Positions 49,865-58,629 are shown, numbered from the stretch's first letter. The stretch is DNA of 64,000 nt from Hyphomicrobiales bacterium (GCA_900469955.1 UBYX01000030.1:26927-90926), one strand, 5' to 3'. Notes: generated by a model not told the origin, from the letters alone. Numbers and translations are program-made.

Positions 49865-50326
49865 TCAGAGTCCCACATTGGGGCGGTCGATGATCTCGCG
49901 CAGCGCAAAGCTTGAATTGATCTTCACCACATGGGGTAGCGCCGACAGCCAGTCGCGGTGAATCCGCTCGTAGTCCTCGAGGTCCTTTGCCGCGACCCTC
50001 AGGATATAATCGTATTCGCCGGACATAAGGTAGCAGACGAGCACATTGGGGCAGAGCCTGACCGCCGCTTCGAACTCGGCAAGCGTCTTGGCGAACTGGC
50101 CGGACAGCGAGATGTGGACGATCACCATCATCTTGTACTCGAGCGCCTTGTTCGACAGACGCGCATGGTAGCCGCTGATGGTGCCACTCTTTTCGAGCAT
50201 GTCGAGGCGTCGCGAACACGCCGATGGAGACAGACCAACCCGCTCTGCAAGCTCCGCATTGGATATGCGTCCGTTATCCTGAAGAGTCCGCATTATCGCA
50301 AGATCAATGGCATCCAATGCACCCAT
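49865..50326 (-). CDS. Lrp/AsnC-family regulator, probable regulator of ald
   Basis: A 153-residue Lrp-type regulator. IDLAIMRTLQDNGRISNAELAERVGLSPSACSRRLDMLEKSGTI is the DNA-binding domain, followed by the RAM ligand-binding fold (LVCYLMSGEYDYILRVAAKDLEDYERI). It is divergent from alanine dehydrogenase, the arrangement known for AldR-type activators that respond to alanine. The ATG at 50326 was chosen on domain length. Confidence 0.92.
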   Translation of the reverse strand: MGALDAIDLAIMRTLQDNGRISNAELAERVGLSPSACSRRLDMLEKSGTISGYHARLSNKALEYKMMVIVHISLSGQFAKTLAEFEAAVRLCPNVLVCYLMSGEYDYILRVAAKDLEDYERIHRDWLSALPHVVKINSSFALREIIDRPNVGL

Positions 50327-50382
50327 TCGAAGATCCTTCGAAATTTTTCTCTGTTTTGCAATAATCCCCGAAAATCGACGCT

Positions 50383-50414
50383 TGGGCAATTCGTCTTCGC
50401 AAGGACATTGCCCA
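50383..50414. promoter_or_regulatory. inverted repeat between the Lrp gene and ald
   Basis: TGGGCAAT (50383-50390) and ATTGCCCA (50407-50414), a perfect 8-bp inverted repeat with a 16-base spacer, centred in the divergent promoter region. A good candidate for the Lrp-type operator. Confidence 0.65.
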
Positions 50415-50481
50415 GATTCTCTGGTTTGCTCTCAAGTGGGAACATTAACAGGCGAAAGCCACCAACAGAGAGGAACGCTGC

Positions 50482-51600
50482 ATGCGTGTCGGGTGCCCGA
50501 AGGAAATCAAAAACCATGAATATCGTGTGGGCCTGACGCCCGGCGCGGTGCGTGAATACGTGGCCCATGGACATGAAGTCTTCATTGAAACCAAGGCGGG
50601 CGCCGGCATCGGCGCGGACGACGCCTCCTATATCGCAGCCGGTGCCAAGATCGTCGGCACGGCAAAAGAGATCTTCGAAAAGTCCGACATGGTCGTGAAG
50701 GTCAAGGAGCCCCAGCCGACGGAATGGGTGCAGCTCCGCGACGGCCAGATCCTCTATACCTATCTCCACCTCGCTCCCGATCCGGAACAGACCAAAGGTC
50801 TGCTGGCCTCCGGTGTGACTGCCGTGGCTTACGAGACGGTGACCGACGAGCGGGGCGGTCTTCCGCTACTGGCGCCGATGTCGGAAGTTGCAGGCCGGCT
50901 GGCGATCCAGGCGGGCGCGACCGCGCTGCAGAAGGCCAACGGCGGCCGCGGCATCCTTCTTGGTGGCGTACCGGGCGTATTGCCGGCCAAGGTCGCCGTC
51001 ATCGGCGGCGGCGTCGTCGGTCTGCATGCGGCAAGGATGGCCGCAGGCCTCGGCGCCGATGTCTCGATCATCGACCGCTCGCTGCCGAGGCTTCGCCAGC
51101 TCGACGATATCTTCAACGGCCGCGTCCATACCCGCTATTCGACGATCGATGCGGTGGAGGAAGAAGTCTTTTCGGCAGACATGGTTATAGGCGCGGTGCT
51201 TATCCCCGGTGCCGCGGCACCGAAACTCGTCAGCCGCGAAATGCTCTCCGGAATGAAACAGGGCGCGGTCATGGTCGACGTTGCGATCGACCAGGGCGGC
51301 TGCTTCGAGACTTCGCATGCGACCACCCACTCGGAGCCGACCTACGAGGTCGATGGCATTGTCCACTATTGCGTCGCGAACATGCCGGGTGCTGTGCCCG
51401 TCACCTCGGCGCATGCCTTGAACAACGCGACCCTGCAGCACGGGCTTGCCCTTGCCGACCGCGGGCTGCGGGCCATCGCCGAAGACCGGCATCTGCGGAA
51501 CGGCCTCAACGTGCACAAAGGCAGAGTGACCAACAAACCGGTCGCCGAAGCCCTGGGGTACGAAGCCGTCGCACCGGAGAGTCTGCTAAACGTAGCGTGA
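50482..51600 (+). CDS. ald: alanine dehydrogenase
   Basis: A 372-residue NAD-dependent alanine dehydrogenase. MRVGCPKEIKNHEYRVGLTP opens the chain; the NAD loop VAVIGGGVVGLHAARMAAGLGADV is near residue 170, and HxxLxPD-like TYLHLAPDPEQT holds the pyruvate-binding histidine. It interconverts alanine with pyruvate and ammonia. GAGAGGAACGCTGC precedes the ATG. Control by the divergent Lrp-type gene is likely, and a terminator follows. Confidence 0.95.
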   Translation: MRVGCPKEIKNHEYRVGLTPGAVREYVAHGHEVFIETKAGAGIGADDASYIAAGAKIVGTAKEIFEKSDMVVKVKEPQPTEWVQLRDGQILYTYLHLAPDPEQTKGLLASGVTAVAYETVTDERGGLPLLAPMSEVAGRLAIQAGATALQKANGGRGILLGGVPGVLPAKVAVIGGGVVGLHAARMAAGLGADVSIIDRSLPRLRQLDDIFNGRVHTRYSTIDAVEEEVFSADMVIGAVLIPGAAAPKLVSREMLSGMKQGAVMVDVAIDQGGCFETSHATTHSEPTYEVDGIVHYCVANMPGAVPVTSAHALNNATLQHGLALADRGLRAIAEDRHLRNGLNVHKGRVTNKPVAEALGYEAVAPESLLNVA

Positions 51601-51612
51601 GTATCGCGTGTC

Positions 51613-51776
51613 TTAGATATATCTGACTACCTGACATCCGGGCAGTTAAGGTCGCAGGAGAGAAAGCGTCGGACTTCCGGGTCCGGCGCTTTTTTTACCG
51701 CATTGGCGAAAAGATATGATTTAGATATATCGGAGTCCTTGACGCCGGCGAGGGTCCATCCTAGCTTAGATATATC
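51613..51776. promoter_or_regulatory. three PadR-operator-like palindromes
   Basis: TAGATATATCT (51614-51624), TTAGATATATC (51721-51731) and TTAGATATATC (51766-51776) share the core GATATATC. The last two lie just upstream of the PadR gene, 45 bases apart (about four helical turns). Probable autoregulatory sites. Confidence 0.6.
51663..51696 (+). terminator. rho-independent terminator of ald
   Basis: GCGTCGGAC-TTCCGG-GTCCGGCGC (51666-51689, one G-T wobble) followed by seven T. Confidence 0.88.
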
Positions 51777-51798
51777 GAAGACAGTCTAGGAGACGAAA

Positions 51799-52485
51799 AT
51801 GTTTAAGCACAGATTTGACGGGCGAAATGGCTGCGGCGAGCGCGGGGGGCGCCGAGGTTTCGAGGAGATGTTTGCTGCGCGTGCCTTTGGCGGCGGATTT
51901 GGCCGCGGTCCCGGCGGCCGCGGCGGCCCCGGTGGAGGTCGCGGTTTCGGCGACGAGGGGGATGGCCGCATCGGCCGCTTTCTGATGCAGGGCGATCTGC
52001 GCCTGGTGGTTCTGGCGCTGATCGAAAAGGAACCGCGCCATGGCTACGAGATCATCAAGCACATCGAGGATCTCACCTATGGCTTCTATGTGCCGAGCCC
52101 CGGCGTGATCTATCCGACGCTGACATATCTGGAGGAAGCGGGTTACGTCCTGGCCGAGGCCGACGGCAACAAGAAGCGCTACGTGATCACCGACGATGGC
52201 CGCAAGTATCTGGATGAGAACCGCAGTTTTGCGGCAATGATCCTCGACCGGCTCTCCCAGCTCGCCGAGCGGATCAAGCAGCGGCAGGAACGGCAGGAGC
52301 GGGGCAGGGACAATGGTCCGACTTTGCCGCGCAGCGTCGATGCGGCCATGCTGAACCTGCGGGAAGTGATCGCCCGCAAGCTCGAAGGTGACGACAGGAA
52401 GGCCGGCGAAATCGTCCGGCAACTGCTCGATTTCGCCGAAAACCTCGAACGCAACGACGAACCGGGCGATAATAGCCAGAACTGA
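51799..52485 (+). CDS. PadR-family transcriptional regulator
   Basis: A 228-residue regulator. The first 65 residues are unusual: glycine, arginine and phenylalanine-rich (FGGGFGRGPGGRGGPGGGRG), an RGG-like tail at the N-terminus. The winged helix follows: LRLVVLALIEKEPRHGYEIIKHIED… PGVIYPTLTYLEEAGYV… KKRYVITDDGRKYL, then a dimerisation helix. Three GATATATC palindromes precede it. No transporter or enzyme is co-transcribed, so its target lies elsewhere or it is only autoregulated locally. Confidence 0.9.
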   Translation: MFKHRFDGRNGCGERGGRRGFEEMFAARAFGGGFGRGPGGRGGPGGGRGFGDEGDGRIGRFLMQGDLRLVVLALIEKEPRHGYEIIKHIEDLTYGFYVPSPGVIYPTLTYLEEAGYVLAEADGNKKRYVITDDGRKYLDENRSFAAMILDRLSQLAERIKQRQERQERGRDNGPTLPRSVDAAMLNLREVIARKLEGDDRKAGEIVRQLLDFAENLERNDEPGDNSQN

Positions 52486-52513
52486 GGCTGTAGGCAGGCC
52501 TGCAAAGGAACAT

Positions 52514-52548
52514 AAAGGCGCGCCATTTCGGTAGAACGGCGCGCCTTT
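52514..52548. terminator. bidirectional terminator
   Basis: AAAGGCGCGCC (52514-52524) pairs with GGCGCGCCTTT (52538-52548). It lies between the convergent PadR and DUF1203 genes. Confidence 0.8.
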
Positions 52549-52551
52549 GTC

Positions 52552-53055
52552 TCAGATCGCCAGAGTCACATCAGCGAATGCCGGTACATCAACCTTTTCG
52601 ATCCGGCATTGATAGCAGTTGTTGCGCGCCGAACGGACATGCACATAGGCGATGTCCTCCCGGGCGAGCAGTTCCGCAGCCCGCGAGGCGATACTTTCCG
52701 TCGGCGTGACCGCACCGCTTCCGTAGACGATGCGGTCTTCCTTGCTGTAGCCGCGCACGATGTAGTCAGTGCTCGACAGCATCGGCGGCAGAACCTCTTG
52801 TGCCTGATAACGTTGGCACGGCCGCTTGTGCAGGAAAATCGGTCCGGTTTCCGCATAAGGCTGCAGCACGGGGAAGGGGCGATAGGCGAGAACGAAAAGT
52901 TCCTCGCCCGCATCGATATTCTTCAGGCAATGGCGGCACGGGTGGCCTGGGCCGTCGGAAACCATTGTTTCAGGCGGGCGCCCGTAGGCATCAATGCCGC
53001 CATTCCACAGCTGGGCGGCATCCTCGGTAGGCATGGCGATGAAGGCGATGGTCAT
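52552..53055 (-). CDS. DUF1203-family protein
   Basis: A 167-residue protein. The family marks are the CRHCLKNIDAGEELFVLAYRPF segment with a CxxC, then GPIFLHKRPCQRY, YIVRGYSKEDRIVYG and VHVRSARNNCYQCRIEKVD. The paired cysteines suggest metal binding. Function of DUF1203 is unknown. Last gene of the minus-strand run that begins with cysK. Confidence 0.85.
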   Translation of the reverse strand: MTIAFIAMPTEDAAQLWNGGIDAYGRPPETMVSDGPGHPCRHCLKNIDAGEELFVLAYRPFPVLQPYAETGPIFLHKRPCQRYQAQEVLPPMLSSTDYIVRGYSKEDRIVYGSGAVTPTESIASRAAELLAREDIAYVHVRSARNNCYQCRIEKVDVPAFADVTLAI

Positions 53056-53128
53056 GGCAAACTCCTTTTGGATTTGCCCTGAAATGCGCCTGAATGAACC
53101 GGGAAACCACCCGTTTCTTGCGTGAATG

Positions 53129-53686
53129 TCAGGCGTCCAGCGCCTTCAGCAATTCCGCATCCGTCATTGGCATCACCAGCGCCTCGTAGGTGGAAACCGG
53201 CGAGAAGCCCATCATCTGATAGAGTTGCAGGGCGCGCGGGTGGTCGAGCGTGTTGGTGGTGACCGTCACCTTCTGCGGATTGTCCTGCCAGGCGACGTAG
53301 AGCGCCTGCAGCAGAAACCATTTTCCGATGCCGAGCCCGATCGCCCGCTCGAACAGGCCGAAATAGGAGAGTTCGACGATCTCGTCGCTTTCCTTGGTCA
53401 GCTCGAAGAAACCCGCCGGCGCCCCATGCACGTAGAGGACGGTGACCGAGACGCGGGGATCATGGATCGCTGCGGCAAGTTCCTCGTCGCTCATCTTCAG
53501 CCGATTGTACCAGTGCCAGCGCTTGCCCACCTGCCGGTAGAGATAGCGATAGTAATGCAGTGGAATGTCCGAGGCGCGAATGATCGCTGTCTGGAGGTTG
53601 ACAGGTACCGGCAGGCTGGCCTTCGGCGGTGCGGTCATTTCCAGTTGCGTGACATGGGCCTTGAGTGGACTTGGCTTCCTGGCCAT
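53129..53686 (-). CDS. GNAT-family N-acetyltransferase
   Basis: A 185-residue GNAT protein: DIPLHYYRYLYRQVGKRWHWYNRLKMSDEEL, GAPAGFFELTKE, and the acetyl-CoA loop GLGIGKWFLLQAL. The rest (TTNTLDHPRALQLYQMMGFSPVSTYEALV) is typical of the fold's end. Substrate unknown. It starts 4 bases after sseA ends, so both are in one operon. Confidence 0.88.
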   Translation of the reverse strand: MARKPSPLKAHVTQLEMTAPPKASLPVPVNLQTAIIRASDIPLHYYRYLYRQVGKRWHWYNRLKMSDEELAAAIHDPRVSVTVLYVHGAPAGFFELTKESDEIVELSYFGLFERAIGLGIGKWFLLQALYVAWQDNPQKVTVTTNTLDHPRALQLYQMMGFSPVSTYEALVMPMTDAELLKALDA

Positions 53687-53690
53687 CGCC

Positions 53691-54557
53691 TTACGCCACT
53701 TTGGAGTCAGGCGGTCCGCCGACGACAGGCGCGTCCTCGCGGCTGCCCCATTCCGTCCAGGAACCGTCATAAAGCGCGTTGTCCTCATGGCCGAGGGATT
53801 CGAGCGCAAGTGTGATGATGGCCGCGGTGATGCCAGAACCGCAGCTCGTAACCACCGGTTGGCCGAAGTCGATGCCTGCATCCTCGATAGCCTGTCTGAG
53901 CTCCGGCAAGGAACGCAGCTTGCCATTTACCGAGAATGTACCGGCAGGAAGGCTGCGGGCGCCGGGCATATGCCCGGAGCGCAAGCCCGCACGAGGTTCG
54001 GGCTCGGTTCCGGCGAAGCGCCCGGCCGAACGCGCGTCGGCGATCTGCCGCGAGCCGTCGCCGACGATCGACAGCATCGTCTGGAGATCGATCACCTTGT
54101 CCACCCGGAAATTGGTATTGAATGTCACCGCTTCGGGTTGGGGAACGGCCGTATCGAGAGGTCGGCCTTCAGCTTTCCAGCCGTCCAGGCCACCGTCGAG
54201 GATAAAGACGTTCTGGGCTCCCATGGTGCGGAAGAGCCACCAGCCGCGGGGCGCCGAAAAGATGCCGGGGCCGTCGTAAATCACGATCCGGTCGGTCTCG
54301 CGGATTCCCATCTTGCCGACAGTCTCGGCAAAGAGGTCGGGCGAGGGCACCATATGGGGAAGTCCGGTCGAGTGATCGGCTACCTTGTCGTGGTCGAACC
54401 GCACGGCGCCTGGAATGTGGCCGGCGGCATATTCTGCATCAGCATCGCGGTTCTGCGCGGCAAGATAAAAGGAGGCGTCGACGATCTTCAGGTCCGGACT
54501 GCCAAGCTGGCTCTGAAGCCATTCGGACGAAACGACGAAACGGCTGGTTCCGCTCAT
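53691..54557 (-). CDS. sseA: 3-mercaptopyruvate/thiosulfate sulfurtransferase
   Basis: A 288-residue tandem rhodanese. The inactive first domain has AAGHIPGAVRFDHDKV; the second carries the active loop CGSGITA, of the mercaptopyruvate type (CGSGVTA). It transfers sulfane sulfur from 3-mercaptopyruvate to thiols or cyanide. In the operon with cysK it fits cysteine and sulfur metabolism. GGGAGAGTTAC precedes the ATG at 54557. Confidence 0.92.
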   Translation of the reverse strand: MSGTSRFVVSSEWLQSQLGSPDLKIVDASFYLAAQNRDADAEYAAGHIPGAVRFDHDKVADHSTGLPHMVPSPDLFAETVGKMGIRETDRIVIYDGPGIFSAPRGWWLFRTMGAQNVFILDGGLDGWKAEGRPLDTAVPQPEAVTFNTNFRVDKVIDLQTMLSIVGDGSRQIADARSAGRFAGTEPEPRAGLRSGHMPGARSLPAGTFSVNGKLRSLPELRQAIEDAGIDFGQPVVTSCGSGITAAIITLALESLGHEDNALYDGSWTEWGSREDAPVVGGPPDSKVA

Positions 54558-54579
54558 GTAACTCTCCCTTGGGGCTGGA

Positions 54580-55317
54580 TCAGCCCTCTGTGCCGGGCTC
54601 GCCGAACCGGATGCGGAAACGGCGGTTCTCCTTGCCCTTCTTTTCGATCTTGGCGATATGAATCGCGCCGACCTCCTGCGTTTCGGAGACATGTGTGCCG
54701 CCGCAAGGCTGGCTGTCAATGCTGGAGTTCTCGCCGATACAGACCAGGCTGACGCGGCCCATCCCCATCGGCGGCCGGACGTTCTTGGATTTCACGATAC
54801 TGGGATTGGCCGCGAGTTCCTCGTCCGTGATCCAGTGAACATAGACAGGATGGTTCTGCCCGACGAGGTCCATCAGTCTCGCCGTGACCTCGTCCTTGTC
54901 GATCGTCTCGCTCATGTCGAAATCGACGCGCGATTCCTCCTCGCCGACGGCGGCACCGGTAATCGGGTATTGGCAGACAACAGACAGCAGATGGCAGGCG
55001 GTGTGCATGCGCATCAGCCTGTAGCGGCGCGGCCAGTCGACGTGAAGCGTGAGCGTCTCGCCGACGAGCGGTTGTGGCTCGCCTGCCAGCGGCACATGGA
55101 TCACAGTCTCCTTGGTGGCGCCGTGCTTCGTCTGGCCGAGCTGGATTTTCGCCCCGTCGGCGCGTTCTAGAAAGCCGGTGTCGCCGGGCTGGCCTCCCGA
55201 CGTGGCATAGAAACAGGTCCGGTCGAGTTCTATACCGCCATCCTCGTGAATAGCCGTCACCACCGCTTCGGCCGTCGAGAGGTAGAAGTCGTCGCGGTAG
55301 AGGATTTCAACGGGCAT
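54580..55317 (-). CDS. alanyl-tRNA editing protein AlaX
   Basis: A 245-residue free-standing editing domain related to the second half of AlaRS. The zinc site is visible: HTACHLL (HxxxH) near residue 104 and PCGGTHV near 204. FYATSGGQPGDTG is the N-terminal glycine-rich motif of AlaX type II. It removes serine or glycine wrongly attached to tRNA-Ala. Located 20 bases after cysK and 22 before sseA. Confidence 0.92.
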   Translation of the reverse strand: MPVEILYRDDFYLSTAEAVVTAIHEDGGIELDRTCFYATSGGQPGDTGFLERADGAKIQLGQTKHGATKETVIHVPLAGEPQPLVGETLTLHVDWPRRYRLMRMHTACHLLSVVCQYPITGAAVGEEESRVDFDMSETIDKDEVTARLMDLVGQNHPVYVHWITDEELAANPSIVKSKNVRPPMGMGRVSLVCIGENSSIDSQPCGGTHVSETQEVGAIHIAKIEKKGKENRRFRIRFGEPGTEG

Positions 55318-55337
55318 GGATCACTCGATTGTCTGTG

Positions 55338-56375
55338 TCAGGCGGTCTGGAAGGGGACGGGAATGTGCCGCTTCTGGGAAATCCACGCAGGCACAGGCAA
55401 GCCCTTCGATTTGAGGAACTCCGGATTGAAGAGCTTCGACTGATAGCGGTTGCCGTAATCGCAGAGGATCGTCACGATCGTGTGGCCGGGGCCGAGGTCC
55501 CTGGCGAGACGGATGGCGCCGGCGATGTTGATGCCGGTCGATCCGCCGAGGCAGAGGCCTTCTTTCTCGACGAGGTCGAAGATCAGCGGCAGAGCTTCGG
55601 CATCTGGAATGCGATAGGAAAAATCGGGCGTGAAGCCTTCGAGATTGGCAGTGATGCGGCCCTGGCCGATACCTTCGGTAATGGACGAGCCTTCCGCTTT
55701 CAGTTCGCCGTGGGCATAGTATTCATAAAGAGCTGCCCCTTCCGGATCGGCAATGCCGATCTTGACGTTCGGATTCCTCGCCTTGAGACCTGCGGCCACG
55801 CCGGCAAGCGTGCCCCCGGAACCAACGGAGCAGATGAAGCCGTCGACCTTGCCGCCGGTCTGATCCCATATTTCCGGCGCCGTTGTCTGAATGTGAGCCT
55901 CGCGGTTTGCCACATTGTCGAACTGATTGGCCCAGATGGCGCCGGCAGGCTCGCTTTTGGCAAGTTCTTCGGCCAGGCGCCCGGAAATCTTCACGTAGTT
56001 GTTGGGGTTCTTGTAGGGGACGGCAGGCACTTCCACGAGTTCGGCACCGAAGAGCTTCAGCGCGTCCTTCTTTTCCTGGCTCTGGGTTTCCGGAATGACG
56101 ATGACGGTGCGGTAACCGAGTGCCTTGGCGACCAGCGTCAGACCGATCCCCGTATTGCCCGCGGTGCCCTCGACGATCACGCCGCCGGGTCGCAACAGTC
56201 CCTTCTTCTCCGCTTCGCGGATGATGTAGAGCGCCGCGCGATCCTTGACCGACTGACCGGGATTGAGGAATTCGGCCTTTCCGAAAATCTCACAGCCGGT
56301 CGCTTCGGAAGCACCTTTGAGTCGGAGAAGGGGCGTGTTGCCGATCACGTCGAGAACGGAGGAGTGGGAGGTCAT
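55338..56375 (-). CDS. cysK: cysteine synthase
   Basis: A 345-residue PLP enzyme: DVIGNTPLLRL, NPGQSVKDRAALYII with the PLP lysine, EGTAGNTGIGLTLVAKALGY, GSGGTLAGVAAGLK and GLCLGGSTGINIAGA. It makes cysteine from O-acetylserine and sulfide. Insertions around YKNPNNYVKISGRLAEEL place it in the longer CysK2-like group. First gene of a sulfur-related run. The ATG at 56375 has AAGGTAG in front; a second ATG at 56396 is possible. Confidence 0.93.
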   Translation of the reverse strand: MTSHSSVLDVIGNTPLLRLKGASEATGCEIFGKAEFLNPGQSVKDRAALYIIREAEKKGLLRPGGVIVEGTAGNTGIGLTLVAKALGYRTVIVIPETQSQEKKDALKLFGAELVEVPAVPYKNPNNYVKISGRLAEELAKSEPAGAIWANQFDNVANREAHIQTTAPEIWDQTGGKVDGFICSVGSGGTLAGVAAGLKARNPNVKIGIADPEGAALYEYYAHGELKAEGSSITEGIGQGRITANLEGFTPDFSYRIPDAEALPLIFDLVEKEGLCLGGSTGINIAGAIRLARDLGPGHTIVTILCDYGNRYQSKLFNPEFLKSKGLPVPAWISQKRHIPVPFQTA

Positions 56376-56699
56376 CGGGCTACCTTGTTTTTCCATGCTG
56401 ATTTAAGACCGGTCTTTTCGGCGGGCAAGCGCCGGAGAGCAAGAAATTCTGTTTCCGGAAAGAGCGGACGCCGGTAAAATCCATCTTCGATCGGCGATTG
56501 CCCCGGTTGCGGCGGTTGTGGGGGACGGCAAGGTCAGCTCCCGTGCCTGCGTCCGATGCGGTTTCAGATTTTAATATCGCGGAAACAGTAATCCAAAAGC
56601 TCTGCCGTACGTATATCAATTCCATTGAAGCTCATACTAAACCGTGTCATTCATGATTTTCGCGCAGCGTGAATTTCACTTGCGAACTGGCCTTTGGAC
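56376..56699. other. non-coding divergent promoter region
   Basis: About 325 bases between cysK and the ChrR-like gene. AT-richer at 56575-56650 (TTAATATCGCGG…ATATCAATTCC), where promoters for both sides may lie. No repeat or gene recognised, and no sigma-factor gene. Confidence 0.4.
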
Positions 56700-57344
56700 A
56701 TGCTGCTGAACCTGGAAAGGTTAGACCTTCTTCTCGCCCACTACGTGGCTGGCGCTCTTCCCAGACCGGCCGATGTGCTTGTTGGCTCTTATCTGGAAAT
56801 GCAACCTGCAGCAGCGCGCCTCGCTGGAGCGCTGGAGGAGTTTGCGGGGAAGGCTTTGGTCGACAGCGAACCATTGGCGATATCGCATCGGGATCAATGC
56901 CTGAATGAGATCTTTACGTCACGCCTGCCGGTGATCGAACGCGAAAAGCCTCGACATTCCGAATCCGGTCTTCCCACCCTCCTGCGATCCTATTTAGGAG
57001 GCGATCTTGTGGAGATCCCATGGAAAACGAGGCTGCCCGGCTTCAGGCAGCACGTCATCGAAAAGTCCGGGGACGTGGAGGCCAGCCTTCTCTGGCTGCG
57101 TCCGGGCAGAGCGCTTCCCCACCATGGCCACAAGGGATTGGAGCTGACGCTGGTGATTGAGGGTGAGTTCAACGACCATCGCGGCCGTTTCGCAGCGGGA
57201 GATGTCTCGGTTGCCGATGAAACGCTGGACCACAGGCCGGTCGCAGCAAGCCACGCGCCGTGTATCTGCTTTTCCATCCTGTTCGCGCCGATTTCCCTTT
57301 CCGGCCCGATACCGAGATTAGTGGGGGACATCCTCGGCATATGA
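56700..57344 (+). CDS. ChrR-like cupin, degenerate anti-sigma factor
   Basis: A 214-residue protein with the two-domain layout of ChrR anti-sigma factors. The C-terminal cupin (about 105-200) keeps its metal ligands (LPHHGHKGLE and a later histidine in DETLDHRPV). The N-terminal anti-sigma domain (1-90) keeps the helices (LLLAHYVAGALPRPADVLV) but the zinc ligands are replaced: the usual THLxxCxxC segment reads SYLEMQPAA, so histidine and both cysteines are lost. Normally ChrR is encoded right after an ECF sigma factor gene and reports singlet oxygen; here none is adjacent. Probably a repurposed member. ATG at 56700, with a TTG two codons upstream. Confidence 0.82.
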   Translation: MLLNLERLDLLLAHYVAGALPRPADVLVGSYLEMQPAAARLAGALEEFAGKALVDSEPLAISHRDQCLNEIFTSRLPVIEREKPRHSESGLPTLLRSYLGGDLVEIPWKTRLPGFRQHVIEKSGDVEASLLWLRPGRALPHHGHKGLELTLVIEGEFNDHRGRFAAGDVSVADETLDHRPVAASHAPCICFSILFAPISLSGPIPRLVGDILGI

Positions 57345-57382
57345 GCGGCAGAAGAAAAGCCGGTGGTTCACCGGCTTGGCGT

Positions 57383-57625
57383 CTAGTTCAGGTGAAGCTG
57401 AGCTTCGCTGACTGCCTGCTCGAATTGCTGGCGCGCTTCTTCCGGTGATCTACGACCGTCGAGCGCGGCCCGGCAAACGCTGCGTGCCTTGACGAAATGC
57501 GGCCCGCGCATATCCGGCCACCGATCGGTCAATAAAACCAGCGCCTCGAAAGGTCCGTTGATGACCTCTGTGCCGAGATGGCCGAATGCAACGCGAACCG
57601 GTTTTTGCCAGCTTGTCTGCGGCAT
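57383..57625 (-). CDS. DUF982 small protein
   Basis: An 80-residue protein. WQKPVRVAFGHLGTEVINGPFEALVLLTDRWPDMRGPHFVKARSVCRAAL is the DUF982 core, a family nearly confined to rhizobia and relatives, function unknown. AGGGAGGAGACACAC precedes the ATG at 57625, deciding the start. Converges on the ChrR-like gene. Confidence 0.9.
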   Translation of the reverse strand: MPQTSWQKPVRVAFGHLGTEVINGPFEALVLLTDRWPDMRGPHFVKARSVCRAALDGRRSPEEARQQFEQAVSEAQLHLN

Positions 57626-57809
57626 GTGTGTCTCCTCCCTGGATACCAACCGTGATGAACGCGCAATGCGTCAAACGGTTCCCGCCTACGCATAAAAATT
57701 TGCACCCGCTGATCACGATTGTCTATCCGAAAAATGGCGGCAAGCCGGTGGAACGGACAGGGATACGGTTTGGAGGTTGCGCGCGTCTTCGGGCGCTCCG
57801 TCAGGCTTG

Positions 57810-57836
57810 ATGATTCCCTTGCCGCCAGGGAATCAT
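57810..57836. repeat. inverted repeat upstream of the alpha/beta hydrolase gene
   Basis: ATGATTCCC (57810-57818) and GGGAATCAT (57828-57836), 9 bp, 42 bases before the start codon. May be an operator or leader hairpin. Confidence 0.55.
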
Positions 57837-57877
57837 GATTGCTATGGGTTTTGGAAAGCAGTTGCGGAAGAGTCGCC

Positions 57878-58519
57878 ATGCAGGAACGATTTCTCATCCA
57901 CGGACCAACCGATTCCGGCGTCACGATCCTTTTGGCGCACGGCGCCGGCGCACCGATGGACTCGGTCTCCATGACTGCGGCGGCAGACGCTCTCGCATCC
58001 AAAGATTTTCGCGTCGTCCGCTTCGAGTTCGGCTACATGAGAGCCCGCCGGACCTCCGGCGACCGGAAGCCGCCGCCGAAGGCTGAAATCCTCAATCCGG
58101 AATACAGGGCTGCGATCGACGAAATCGGCGACACGGAGGTGCTGATTATCGGCGGAAAGTCCATGGGCGGCCGGGTCGCGAGCATGGTTGCCGACGATCT
58201 TCATGCAGAGAGTAAAGTGGCCGGTCTCCTGTGCCTCGGTTATCCCTTTCATCCGCCCGGCAAGCCGGATCAGCTTCGCACGCAGCATCTCAAGTCTCTG
58301 AAGACGCCGGCGCTCATATGCCAGGGAACGCGCGACGAATTCGGCACAAGGGAAGAGGTGGCCGGTTATCAACTGTCCGACAGCATCGAAATCCTCTGGT
58401 TGGAGGATGGTGATCACGACCTCAAGCCGCGCAAGACGATCTCCGGTTTCTCGACCGCCGATCATCTCGCCAAAATGGCGGAAACGGCTCGGGCATGGGC
58501 CGACCGTTTGAAGCTTTAG
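57878..58519 (+). CDS. alpha/beta-hydrolase fold protein (KANL3/Tex30-like)
   Basis: A 213-residue protein of the dienelactone-hydrolase-like family: ILLAHGAGAPMDS, IIGGKSMGGRVASM (nucleophile serine in GKSMGG), LLCLGYPFHPPGKP and the late ICQGTRDEFG… DGDHDLKPRK, giving the Asp and His of the triad. Substrate unknown. The ATG at 57878 follows GCGGAAGAG; the open extension upstream is not conserved. Confidence 0.88.
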   Translation: MQERFLIHGPTDSGVTILLAHGAGAPMDSVSMTAAADALASKDFRVVRFEFGYMRARRTSGDRKPPPKAEILNPEYRAAIDEIGDTEVLIIGGKSMGGRVASMVADDLHAESKVAGLLCLGYPFHPPGKPDQLRTQHLKSLKTPALICQGTRDEFGTREEVAGYQLSDSIEILWLEDGDHDLKPRKTISGFSTADHLAKMAETARAWADRLKL

Positions 58520-58629
58520 CTTCAGGCAATCAGCGGCCGTCAGGCCGCGATCGAACCTCGGCTGCAGTCGGTCACCAAGCGGTGATGCAGCCCCTGAATG
58601 GGCTTCGTTTTCTTCCTGTTTGATGTTAC

